Shown in pieces: positions 1-8,864 of a stretch of DNA of 15,280 bases. Source of the DNA: CAYWBW01 sp964456745 (GTDB lineage Bacteria; Patescibacteriota; Gracilibacteria; GCA-2401425; JAJOLG01); contig CAYWBW010000034.1 in NCBI GenBank assembly GCA_964456745.1, forward strand, positions 1 through 15,280, read 5' to 3'. Position 1 is the first letter of the stretch. Each line of letters begins with the position of its first letter. The notes beneath the pieces are model-generated. The model made no database searches, was not told the DNA's origin, and saw only the letters and a list, made by a program, of their open reading frames with translations. Position numbers and translations under genes: made by a program.

Positions 1-127
1 TTAAACCTACTTTTCTTTAAAGATTTAGCATTATCTATATTTAGTTAGCAATCTCTATAAAAAAAGGATGTTTCATTTGCCTAGATATAATTAAGAAAAT
101 TAGTAGAATAAAATCATGTGTCTACAG
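1..127. other. AT-rich leader with no supported gene
   Basis: I see no open frame of useful length on either strand here when TAA and TAG are taken as stops, and no recognisable RNA. It is probably intergenic sequence upstream of the ABC transporter gene. Confidence 0.5.
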
Positions 128-156
128 TTGACGTTAAGTTAATTATATTGTAGACT
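128..156 (+). promoter_or_regulatory. Possible promoter of the ABC transporter gene
   Basis: TTGACG (128-133) is followed by a 17-bp spacer and TAGACT (151-156), a fair match to a housekeeping sigma-factor promoter. The start site would fall near 163, only about 5 bases before the ATG at 168, so the transcript would be nearly leaderless. The -10 box sits in the loop of an 11-bp inverted repeat. AT-rich DNA gives such matches by chance, so this is tentative. Confidence 0.35.
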
Positions 157-168
157 GCAATATAATTA
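140..168. repeat. Perfect 11-bp inverted repeat at the ABC start codon
   Basis: The arm at 140-150 (TAATTATATTG) is the exact reverse complement of 158-168, with a 7-base spacer TAGACTG. The right arm ends on the A of the ATG, and the spacer holds most of the proposed -10 box. It could be a protein operator or, if transcription begins upstream, an RNA hairpin masking the start codon. The symmetry is certain; the function is not. Confidence 0.6.
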
Positions 169-1931
169 TGAAAAATCAGTATTTAAATCTACTTAAAACC
201 ATATGGCACTATGCAGAATGAAGAAGGTGAAAATTTATAATTACATATGTATTTTTTATAGTAGCACAAATTACTTATAATCTTGAACCTCTTTTGTTAT
301 GAATCTTTATTAATACAATTCAAACATGATGACCTGATGTTGTATTTAATTCATGACTAATTTTGTGATGATATGTAATACTAAGTTTTGTATTTTGGTG
401 ATTACATTGACCTGCAAGAATATGGGAAAGAGAAACAGCCTTTTATGTTGAAGTTAATTTTGTAAATGATATTTATAAAAAGATTACTGAACTACCTTTA
501 AAATGGCATAAAGACCATCACTCATGAGAAACTATTGATAAGCTTGATAAGTCAAGAAATGCATTATTTAATTTTATTCAAGATATTTATGTTTACTTTC
601 AATCGCTTGTTCCGTTAATTGTATCAATGGTGGCAGTATTTGCAATTATGAAATGGGATTGATTAATCATTGTTCCTTTTTGATTAATTGTATTCTTTAT
701 GATAATGAAATTTGATAAATATCTTATTAAATCACAAAAAGAAATGAATAAGTGATATCATAAATATACAGCTTCTATTTATGATTACATATCAAACATC
801 ACCACTGTAATCACTTTAAGACTTGAATCTCTTTCTAAAAATGTAGTAGTTAGAAAGCTAAGTGATATATTTCCAATTTTTCAATCAAATATTAGAGCAA
901 ATGAATGGAAGTGGTGTTGAGTCAGCTTGATTATGAAAATAGCTCAATTTGTGATTTTATTCTATTATGTATGGAAAACATTTTGATCATGAGCAACTGT
1001 AATGCTATGAACTCTTACAATGCTTTATTGATATATGAATAGATTTATATCTGTTTTCTTTTGAATAGCATGAGATTATGAAATGCTAGTTAAGTCGAGC
1101 ACTGATTTAACTGCAATTGATTCTGTTATTAAGGATCATAAAAAACTATATTCAAAAAAATTAAGATTGAAAAATATCAAAAAATGGAAAAATATTGACA
1201 TTGATAATCTTCAATTCAAGTATGAAGATGAAAAACATAAAACTCACAACTTAAAGGATATAAATCTTAATATAAAAAAATGATTAAAAATAGCATTTGT
1301 TTGAGAAAGTTGATCATGAAAATCTACTTTAATGACATTACTTAGATGACTAAGTAAATCCGATAATATTGATATTAGTATTGATTGAGTAAAATTTAAT
1401 GACAATAGAATTTTATCTTCATTTACCACACTGATTCCACAAGAGCCTGAGATATTTGAAAATACAATTGAATACAATATTACAATTTGAGTTAATCATA
1501 AAAAATCAGATATCGATAAGGCTATTCAGATTGCTTGATTTGAAAAAGTAATTAAAAGATTGCCAAATTGAATTAAGACAAATATTAAAGAAAAATGAGT
1601 AAACTTATCCTGATGAGAAAAACAGAGGCTTGCATTAGCAAGATGACTATTTGCATCAAGAAACAGCAATATAGTTCTTCTTGATGAACCAACAAGTAGT
1701 GTTGATAGCACTAATGAACTTAAAATCTATAAGAGTATCTTTAAGGAATTTAAGGATATGTGCGTAATATCAAGTATTCATAAGTTAAATTTACTAAATT
1801 TATTTGATATAATTTATGTATTTGATAATTGAAAACTAATTGAGAGTTGAGATTTAAAAATACTTATTGGTAATAAAAAATTCTTCAGCAAATTATGGAA
1901 GAATTATAAAAGTAGTTTAAAATCAAAATAA
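168..1931 (+). CDS. ABC transporter, fused permease/ATP-binding exporter half
   Basis: Read with TGA as Gly this is an unbroken 587-residue half-transporter of the ABC exporter family, which works as a dimer in the cytoplasmic membrane to export lipids, peptides or drugs using ATP. The N-terminal half (about 1-330) is hydrophobic with membrane helices. The C-terminal half is the nucleotide-binding domain: Walker A GESGSGKST at 379-387, signature LSGGE at 480-484, Walker B ending LLDEPT with Asp506 and Glu507, and H-loop His538. Nearly all Gly codons are TGA; I saw one GGT. Length is normal for the family. The ATG at 168 gives a typical N-terminus; no Shine-Dalgarno motif precedes it. It is convergent with the operon at 2020-6013. 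Homodimers are usual when no second half is adjacent. The substrate cannot be read from sequence. Confidence 0.95.
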
Positions 1932-2019
1932 TGAGCAAAAAAGTATCAGCCAACCATATTTCAATAAAGTTCTCCAATAAAAACTCAAATTGATGCAATT
2001 AATATTTCTATATTCATAT

Positions 2020-2544
2020 TTATTTTTTATTAAGAATTTCCTCAAAAGATTCTACAGCTTCGTTTTTACTGATGTTAGAAGTGTCAATAATATTCACTCA
2101 AAAATCCTTAGCTTGATTTCTGAGATATTTAAGCCAATTTTTCATATTATCAGCTAGCAATTCAGGTTGTTTTCTGTCTTCTGATAATCTTTTTGACATG
2201 GTCTTTTCATTACAATTAACCAAGATTATTTTATAGCCTTTGAAGTCATGTTTAGAAAATCAATCTTTAATAAACTGTAAATTTACTTGTCATTCAAAGA
2301 TGATAACTTCTTTATTTTTATATTCATTTAGTATCTTATCAATCCATTTGTATGTCATTTCTTTTTGCCAATTTTCTCAAGATCAATAATCCTCAACCAT
2401 TTTTTCAAAAGATGGAACTCATATTGAATCAAAATGTAAAAATTCCCAATTTTGATTATTTCAATATTTTTCTTTTAGATTTGAAATAAGTGTTGTTTTG
2501 CCTACTCATGAGGCTCATGTTATGAAGTATATTTTTTTGTTCAT
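2020..2544 (-). CDS. P-loop kinase-like NTPase (174 aa)
   Basis: A small P-loop protein of the AAA/shikimate- or nucleotide-kinase type. The Walker A motif GASGVGKTT lies at residues 10-18, right after a beta strand (KKIYFIT). A second strand (VIIFEG, 80-85) probably carries the acceptor or Walker B acid. An Arg-rich stretch with KRLSEDR at 118-124 may form the lid. Such proteins transfer a phosphate from ATP to a small molecule; the acceptor here is unknown. It is the last gene of the minus-strand operon, 9 bases after the methyltransferase stop, and a second, unrelated-looking P-loop kinase lies on the other side of that methyltransferase. It converges with the ABC gene with 88 bases between their stops and no clear terminator. 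Confidence 0.85.
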
Positions 2545-2553
2545 ATAGTTAAT

Positions 2554-3177
2554 TTATTGTTTTTCTGCAAGTATATACAGTTTATTATATTGAAGTTCAT
2601 ATTTAGATTTTGGAGGTCTTGTCCACATCTGAATGATGCTAAATCAATATTCATTTAATTTTTGATCTATTTTTGTCTTGTTAAACAAATTTATATATAT
2701 TTTTTCTCAAGGTAAAAATGGCTCATCTTCAAATACTTCTCCGTCTCATTCTTGCAATGCTAATAATAGTTTTCAATCTTTCTTTAGAAGTTTATTGAAT
2801 TTAATCAATACATCATCAATTTCATTATCTGGAATATGTATAAGTGAAAAAAATGCAAATATTCAATTAAACTGATTATCTTTTAAATGTATATTTCTCA
2901 TATCCTGTACTGAAAAATAGAAATCTGGATACATATTTGCTGCAATAGATATCATTTCTTCAGAAAGATCTATTCATGAATACTTAACATTCATTTTTTT
3001 AAACAGGTATCCATAATCACAATTTCAGCATCCAATATCTAAGATATTTTTATTTCCTGCTAATGACTTAATGAACTTCATTATTATTGAAGTTCCAAGT
3101 GCAGACTCTTTAAAAGAGCCTGCATACTGATTTGCAATTCTGTTGTATATCGATACTGTTGATATAGATTTATCCAT
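2554..3177 (-). CDS. Class I SAM-dependent methyltransferase (207 aa)
   Basis: A Rossmann-fold methyltransferase of the methyltransferase-11/25 type. Motif I ILDIGCGNCDYG (45-56) binds S-adenosylmethionine. It is followed by YSGIDLSEEM (66-75), with the acidic residue that contacts the ribose, then IFAFFSLIHIP (106-116) as motif IV and LLKKDGKLLL (130-139) as motif VI. Length is typical of small-molecule methyltransferases. The substrate is not evident. It is sandwiched between two P-loop kinases in an operon with two acetyltransferases and an MFS transporter, so a role in modifying a shared small molecule is an inference. Gly is encoded by a mixture of TGA (7 seen) and GGN (6 seen), more GGN than its operon neighbours. 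Confidence 0.92.
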
Positions 3178-3185
3178 ATATTTTA

Positions 3186-3812
3186 TTATTTAGTTATAAA
3201 ATCAACAAGGCTATCAATTTTGTTTTCAAAATCTTCATCCATATAATGAATTACACATCAATAGCTTCTAGCTTGATGTTTAAAATACTTTGAATACCTG
3301 CAAATCATTTTAGCTATCCTGCCATAAGTTTCTTCATTTTTTGTTTTTTCAATAATCCAATCGTTAGAAGTTGCACTTTTTTTGATATTTTTTATAAATT
3401 CTTCCTTATCAATTTTTACAAGAAATATATACCTTATTTCTTCTTCTCAATATTTTTTTATTAATCTATGAACAAGTTCAGGTGTAATATGATATCCTTC
3501 AATAATAAAATCGTTCTTTTCTGTTAATTCACAAATAGTAACCATTTCAATGGCATTATATGTAGTTTGTCATTGTTTAACATAGGCTTCTAATATTTCT
3601 TTATCAGAATATTTATCATACTTCTCATTATTAGAACTGCATTGCATTGAACTAACTGGAAACAAATCTTTTACTTTTGATTTATCGACATAGGCTCTAG
3701 CGATACAATGTAATGTATCAGCTGAAATATAAGAAAATCATGTTTTTTTAGACAATTCTTTTGCCAACGTTGTTTTGCCACATTTTGGTGGTCATCAGAT
3801 TAGAAATATCAT
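3186..3812 (-). CDS. P-loop kinase, 2-phosphoglycerate-kinase-like (208 aa)
   Basis: The protein starts at once with a P-loop strand and Walker A (GGPPKCGKTT, residues 6-15), followed by YISADTLH (28-35), the place where many small-molecule kinases bind their acceptor. DFIIEGYHITP (101-111) fits the second strand with a catalytic or Mg-binding acid, and YIFLV (128-132) the next core strand. The layout recalls archaeal 2-phosphoglycerate kinase and other AAA-type zeta-toxin/kinase folds, but I cannot fix the acceptor. The ATG at 3812 lies 5 bases after the upstream GNAT stop, so the genes are surely co-transcribed. The Cys in the P-loop (Cys11) is unusual but allowed by the motif. Confidence 0.85.
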
Positions 3813-3817
3813 AATTT

Positions 3818-4291
3818 TTATAAAGTCATTTCATAATATTCAGTATAATGCCCTCAAAGCTCTCAAGTTTTATATTTTTTGAATCAATACTTTCAATAGA
3901 ACTTTTCTAGTGGCATTACTGATAATGGAGTAAAATCTAAAACAAGCTTCTTGTATCAAAGCTCTTTTGCTTTATCAATAAGCTTCTCTAGTATTTTAGT
4001 TCAAATTCCTTGTTTTTGATATTCAGGATTAGTTCTCATTCTTTTTATTTCTCAAACTTCTTCATCAACTTTTTTTAAAGCTCAAATTCAAACTATATTT
4101 CAATTAATTTTTGCAATCAAAAATTCTCATTTATTATTTATATAATGAGATTCAATGTTATGTAGATCATTTTCCCATTCTCAGTGTTTTATTTCTAATC
4201 ATGTTGAATAGAGAGCTTTGCAATGTAAATCCCATACTCATTTACGATCTTTTGATTGATATTGCCGAATGATTATTCAAATATTTTTCAT
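3818..4291 (-). CDS. GNAT family N-acetyltransferase (157 aa)
   Basis: A single-domain GNAT acetyltransferase. The acetyl-CoA pyrophosphate loop is in motif A, IKRMRTNPEYQKQGIGTKIL (82-101), with the Q-x-x-G-x-G pattern as QKQGIG. A beta strand KKLVLDF (114-120) and motif B PLEKFYGKYGFKKY (127-140), with the usual Tyr, follow. Length is normal for the family. It transfers an acetyl group to an amine on a small molecule or protein; the acceptor is unknown. It lies 2 bases after the preceding acetyltransferase and 5 before the kinase. The two GNATs of the operon are not duplicates of each other: this one lacks the 130-residue N-terminal extension of its neighbour. Confidence 0.92.
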
Positions 4292-4293
4292 AG

Positions 4294-5088
4294 TTAATAT
4301 CTAGCTATTACAAATCTATCATCTTCCTTAAATCCAATCTTTTTATAAAGATTAAGAGCAATAGGATTTTCGGTAAACAAAAGCATATATCTGCTTCACT
4401 GATCAAAATAATGTCTGCATAAATAACTTACACATCTTTTAGCTAATCACTTTCATCTATATTCAGGATGAGTAATTACTCATCATATCTGAACATAGTT
4501 TTTAGATTTTCAATAAAGATTGGCAGTAGCAACTATTTTCTTGTACTCCCTTATTATAAAAGTTTCTTCAGGGATTCTCCTCCTCCTTTCATTTTCAGTG
4601 ATTTTTTTATCTAAATTTTCATTATCCATTATTCTTGTTAAAAGGAATAATTCATCAATATCATCTATAGAAGCTATTTCTTCATTTCAGATACTAAAAT
4701 CATTAAAATCTACTTCTTCAAGAATAAGTACAATTTCATCAGATTGTTTGTATGGCTTAATTCAATGATATTCAAGTCTTTCTATGATTGGAATTGCATA
4801 CTTTCTAAATGCAGGAACAAATTTTATTTCACAATTTTGAGATACAACAAAATCAACCAAATCGTTTATTATTTGTTCATGTTGGGAATTAACAACAAAA
4901 GATTGATGTCTTCAGAAAAATGTTGCTAATCCAGTCAATTCTCAATTATAAAAGTATCCAAAGAATCTGTTTAGTTCAAAGCATTCTTTTGTATCAATAT
5001 GTCAAAAAATAAATAAATTTTTTTTCTCATTTTTATAAGCAAATTCTTTTATCAATTGCCTGTCATTTTCTTTTAGAATTTTAATCAT
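4294..5088 (-). CDS. Two-part GNAT acetyltransferase (264 aa)
   Basis: The C-terminal half is a clear GNAT domain: motif A VITHPEYRGKGLAKRC (204-219) and motif B NPIALNLYKKIGF (241-253). The first 130 residues form a separate alpha/beta region without an acetyl-CoA loop, as in GNATs that carry a degenerate N-terminal GNAT-like domain. The acceptor is unknown. Start: the ATG at 5088 lies one base past the stop of the MFS gene. An AAGGAGG run sits about 17 bases upstream, inside the end of the MFS frame. That is too far for a normal Shine-Dalgarno site, but it is the only such motif I noticed near a start in the window. Confidence 0.9.
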
Positions 5089-5089
5089 T

Positions 5090-6013
5090 TTAAATAACTT
5101 TAACCCTCCTTAAAAAATATACATTAAAACTAACAAATAGGAAAACTAACAGTGCTAAAATCAAAAATGTAGTTTGAATGTCATAAACATCAGTAATCCA
5201 TCAAAGCATTGGAGCAAATATAAAGAATATCAATCTCCTTGAAAGGCTCATTAATGACATTATTGTGGCTCTTCTGTCAGAACTCACTTGTTTCTGAATG
5301 AAGTCATTGAATATCGGAACTGAGAATCACCAGAATAGATTTACAATTATCATTAATGGAATTATGAGTAATGTCTTGCTTACTCACATCAAAAACCATA
5401 TAAGAAATGGAAAAAATGGAATGATAAGAAGTGAATATCTAAATCATAGCATTTTTTCTATCTTTTCTGCATATTTTCATCAAAGTCCTGAGAATACAGG
5501 TACTATTCATAGTATTATTCAAAAATAAAGTATAGGAATATCTAAGAACTCTAAATATCTTTGTTTAAACCAAAAATCAATTACAAAAAATCATGCAATT
5601 CATGTAAATATAATAAAAGTTCTTATCTTTGGATTATGCAAGAAGCTTTCTTTAAATATCATTTTAAAATGATTTCAAGTTTCTAAGCCTTGTTTTTCAA
5701 AATGTCTTGTTTCTTTTAATGTAAAATAAAGAAAGAAGCATGGTATAAAAGGTATCAATGAAGCATAAAAAGTGTATACCAATTCTTGTGCAGCTAAAAA
5801 TCATCAAGCAACTCAGGCAAATACGGATGACATTCTTCAGTAAAAAAATACATCTCAACTTATACGCTTATACTCATTTTCTCTTTTTAATTGAACTAGA
5901 GTTTCATAAAGTAATGCTTCTTCAGCTCATGATAAAAAACTAGATCATATTCACCATAAGGCTCATCAAATAATAAATGTCATAAATTCATTTCAAAATG
6001 TATAACAAAGCAT
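5090..6013 (-). CDS. MFS transporter lacking its first two helices (5'-truncated)
   Basis: This is a major facilitator superfamily permease of the drug-efflux type, in the cytoplasmic membrane. I count ten hydrophobic helices, and the first matches TM3 of a 12-helix MFS protein; GIGSSFLSGAEEALLYETL follows as TM4 and the TM4-5 loop. TM1, TM2 and the conserved motif A loop (G-x-x-x-D-R-x-G-R-R) are absent. The frame closes at a TAA (6065-6067), and beyond that the DNA encodes aldehyde dehydrogenase on the other strand. The first ATG is at 6013 (307 aa), but it falls inside TM3 and homology reaches up to about 6055, so this is a remnant start. It heads the minus-strand operon, so the operon's normal promoter is probably lost. 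The product is unlikely to work as a transporter. Confidence 0.88.
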
Positions 6014-6053
6014 TCAAATAATTACAAACAGTATTCATATTATTAATGAAGTT

Positions 6054-6905
6054 ATGAATTCATCTTATTTACCTAAATGAGTATTTGGACAAGTTTATTG
6101 AGATTGAAAAGTATGAGAAGTGCTTGCTAATGAAAACATAAACCTTCTTTGGTTTACAGGTAGCTCCAAGACTTGAAAACATTTATTTAAAATTGCAGGT
6201 TCAAATTTCATTAAGAGCATTATGGAGCTCTGAGGCTCAAATCCTTGAATAATATTTGAGGATGCTGATATTGATAGTGTTATAGATAGAATTTATTACA
6301 AAAGATTCTTAAATTGCTGACAAGCTTGTAATGCCATTAAAAGACTAATTGTTCATAAATCAAAGACTGATGAAGTGGCAAACAAGCTAACTGAGATCTT
6401 AAAAACAAAAAAAGTCTGAAATCCGCAAGATAAAGATACTGATATTTGAAGTTTAGTTTCAAAAAAACAATTAGATATCCTTCTTTCTCAAGTTCAAGAT
6501 GCAAAAGACAAATGAGTAAATATTATAATATGATGAAAAACTCCTGACAATCTTCAATGATCATATTATCTACCTACCATCCTTACAAATATCAATAGTG
6601 ATATGAGAGTGTGGACAGAAGAAGTTTTTTGACCTGTTCTATCAATAATATCATTTGATACAGAGGAAGAAGCTATAAAATTAGCCAATGATACAAATTA
6701 TGGATTGTGAGCATATGTATTTACTCAAGATGAAAAAATATTTGATAGAATTGCTTCACAGCTAGAAGCTTGATGAATTGAGCTTAATAGTAGTTTTACT
6801 GCCTGATGTACTCCTTTTGGTTGATACAAGGACTCTTGAATGTGCAGAGAACATTGAATAATTTGATTTAGAGAATTGTGCCAAGTAAAAACAATAGCAA
6901 AATAA
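6054..6905 (+). CDS. Aldehyde dehydrogenase, C-terminal ~60% (5'-truncated)
   Basis: This is the C-terminal part of an NAD(P)-dependent aldehyde dehydrogenase of the succinate-semialdehyde dehydrogenase type, which oxidises an aldehyde to an acid. Homology starts at LPKGVFGQVYGDGK (from 6069), normally near residue 175 of about 455. After it come FTGSSKTGK, the general-base Glu in MELGG (codon 6225-6227), the catalytic Cys in GQAC (codon 6327-6329), EEVFGPV, and the C-terminal FGGYKDSG. The first part of the NAD-binding domain is missing and an in-frame TAA lies at 6003-6005. The ATG at 6054 is the first available, only five codons before homology begins. Catalytic residues are intact, but cofactor binding should be lost. 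It leads a plus-strand run of four genes with gaps of 3-13 bases. Confidence 0.88.
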
Positions 6906-6908
6906 TTT

Positions 6909-7322
6909 ATGGAACTAAGAACCACAAAAAATATTGATATCAAGAAATTAAATAAACTTTTTTGCTCTGTATGATGGGGCGATAGAGATTCAAAGAGATG
7001 GAAAAGAGTATTTGAAGTCTCAAAGTATGTAGTTAGTGTTTGGGACTGAGAAAAAGTAATTTGATTTTGAAGAATACTATAAGACAGCGATTTCGCCTTT
7101 CTTTTAGATATTGTTGTTGATAAGAATTATCAATCTAAATGAGTCTGAAAATTGATAGTGTGAAAATTGATTGATTACGTTAAAGATAAGAAGCATTACA
7201 AAATATCACTTTTTGCAGGTGGAAAAGAGGGCAATGAACAATTATATAAATTTTATTGATGAATGTGATTTGAAATGGTTTGAAATTGAATGGAGTTGAA
7301 AAAATATCAGCATGAATTTTAA
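6909..7322 (+). pseudogene. GNAT acetyltransferase with in-frame TAA at codon 58
   Basis: Read through its internal stop this frame gives a complete GNAT of about 137 residues. It opens MELRTTKNIDIKKLNKLF, continues to VIGFGRIL, is cut by TAA (7080-7082), and resumes in the same frame with DSDFAFLLDIVVDKNYQSKG. That leads straight into motif A (YQSKGVGKLI) and a motif B region LYKFYGGMGFEMV. The match on both sides in one frame shows a single nonsense codon, not a frameshift. No ATG follows soon enough after the stop to make a useful shorter protein. Alternatives are a sequencing error or readthrough. It lies 3 bases after the aldehyde dehydrogenase and 13 before the membrane protein. Confidence 0.85.
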
Positions 7323-7335
7323 TAATTATTAAATA

Positions 7336-8136
7336 ATGTCAGAAGACGAAATATTCATACTTCAGTTAATAACTTCATTTATTGTATGATGAGGCTTTAT
7401 TGCCATATTAAGTCTTTTAGCAGAAAGAGCATCAGAGAAAGTTGCATGAATAATTATCTCACTACCATCAACAGTGGTCATAAGTTTTATTTTTATTTGA
7501 CTCGTTTTATGACCAGATACCATATGAGAAATAGCTCCTGTATTACCAATAACATCATGAGTAATTATGCTATTTACTGCTACTTATCTATATGCATCAA
7601 GAATTAAAATGAAAAAGATTTATTCAATAATCTTTAGTTCAATTATAAGTTTGACAGTATGGCTACTGCTTGCTATTCCATTGGCAATATATGAGTTTTC
7701 AAATTTATATTTATCTTTAGCATGATATGCATTATTAACGCTGATTGCTTATTATTTTATCACGATAAAGCCTAAAATTAGATCAAATCATGTTTCTCTT
7801 CATTACTCAACAAGGCAAAAAATAACACGAGCAATAATTGCATGATTTTTTATTATGATTTCAGTATTACTCGCAAAAGCATTATGACCATTTTGGTGAT
7901 GAGTGTTTAGTTGATTTCCTGCTGTATTCATAGCATCATTGACAATTATTTATTGGCACTATGATAGTGATTTTATATTTAAGGTTTGGAAGAATAGTCC
8001 GCTGTGATCAATTGTATTTGTGAGCTATTCAATGTTTGCAATGTACACTTTTCCAGCATTTTGAATCATTTTATGAACCTTATTTGCATATTTCTGATCA
8101 TTATGCATATTCCTACTTATTAAGAAGCTTAATTAA
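7336..8136 (+). CDS. Polytopic membrane protein with two similar halves (266 aa)
   Basis: An integral membrane protein with about eight hydrophobic stretches. The two halves look alike: around residues 40-90 a SLPSTVVISFIFIGLVLGP segment is followed by a long helix ending before a basic loop, and around 165-215 a GFPAVFIASLTIIYWH segment has the same arrangement. A basic, polar linker (about residues 137-150) joins them. This recalls small duplicated membrane families such as DUF3147/GlpM, but I am not sure of the family, and the function is unknown. The ATG at 7336 follows the GNAT pseudogene by 13 bases. Gly is almost always TGA. It is very likely co-transcribed with the permease 5 bases downstream. 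Confidence 0.82.
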
Positions 8137-8141
8137 AACTT

Positions 8142-8846
8142 ATGACATATTTAATAACACTGGCATTTTCAATTTGATTCTTTTTGGAAAGTATATTCTG
8201 ACTTGCTTGAACGATAATATCGTTTTGAATACTTTGATTTTTTGTAGATATTAAAACTCTCATATTTCTGTGAGTATTTGCCTGAATGATTGCAAGTATC
8301 TTTATTTTAATCAGTGATTACAAATCTTTTTCAAAAGAGCATTTTTTTAAAATGATACTTCCAGCATTGCCATGATGTCTATTATGAGCATTTTTAGTAG
8401 ATAGGCTTTCTTCCATGCTTTTGTTAAAGATATTTTCATTATTCCTAATTTTCTATTCTTTAAACTCCCTTTTTTGAAAAAATATCAATTTTAATAATAT
8501 CACAAAAAATATACTACTTTTCTTTAGCTGAATACTATGATGATTATTCTGAACTTGATGACCTTTTGCAGTAATGGCTATGAGTAATGATTTTAAGTAC
8601 AAATCACAATTAAGATCTACATTTGCTGTATTCTTCATTTTGTACAACATAGTTAGAGGATTACAATATCAGATACAATGAACTTTTGATTTTATTGAGA
8701 TAAAAGAATATTGGATTGTTTTTATTCCTATGATATTGGCAATATTTCTATGACATAAGATCCATATAAGAATTTCTGAAAACAATTTTAAGAAATGAAT
8801 ATGAATTTTGCTTTTTATAGCATGAATTAGCTTCTTATTCAAATAG
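8142..8846 (+). CDS. TauE/SafE (TSUP) family permease (234 aa)
   Basis: A membrane protein of the TSUP (formerly DUF81) family, whose known members move sulfite, sulfoacetate and other small anions across the cytoplasmic membrane. The two diagnostic glycine-rich repeats are seen: FFLESIFGLAGTIISFG near the N-terminus and GILGGLFGTGGPFAVMAM about the middle. It has roughly 7-8 hydrophobic helices and a normal family length. It ends with TAG, the only gene in the window whose own stop is not TAA. It follows the membrane protein by 5 bases and converges on the KAP-like gene with 18 bases between stops. The substrate is not determinable. Confidence 0.88.
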
Positions 8847-8864
8847 CCATCAAATATAGAAATT

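Noticed and set aside
1932..2019. A rho-independent terminator between the ABC gene and the minus-strand operon
   Set aside because: Only a 5-bp AT-rich repeat (AATTG/CAATT) is present, without a stable stem or clear T-run.
6065..6250. A frameshift hiding the missing MFS N-terminus on the minus strand
   Set aside because: The DNA there encodes well-conserved aldehyde dehydrogenase on the plus strand, and none of the other minus frames shows the MFS motif A.
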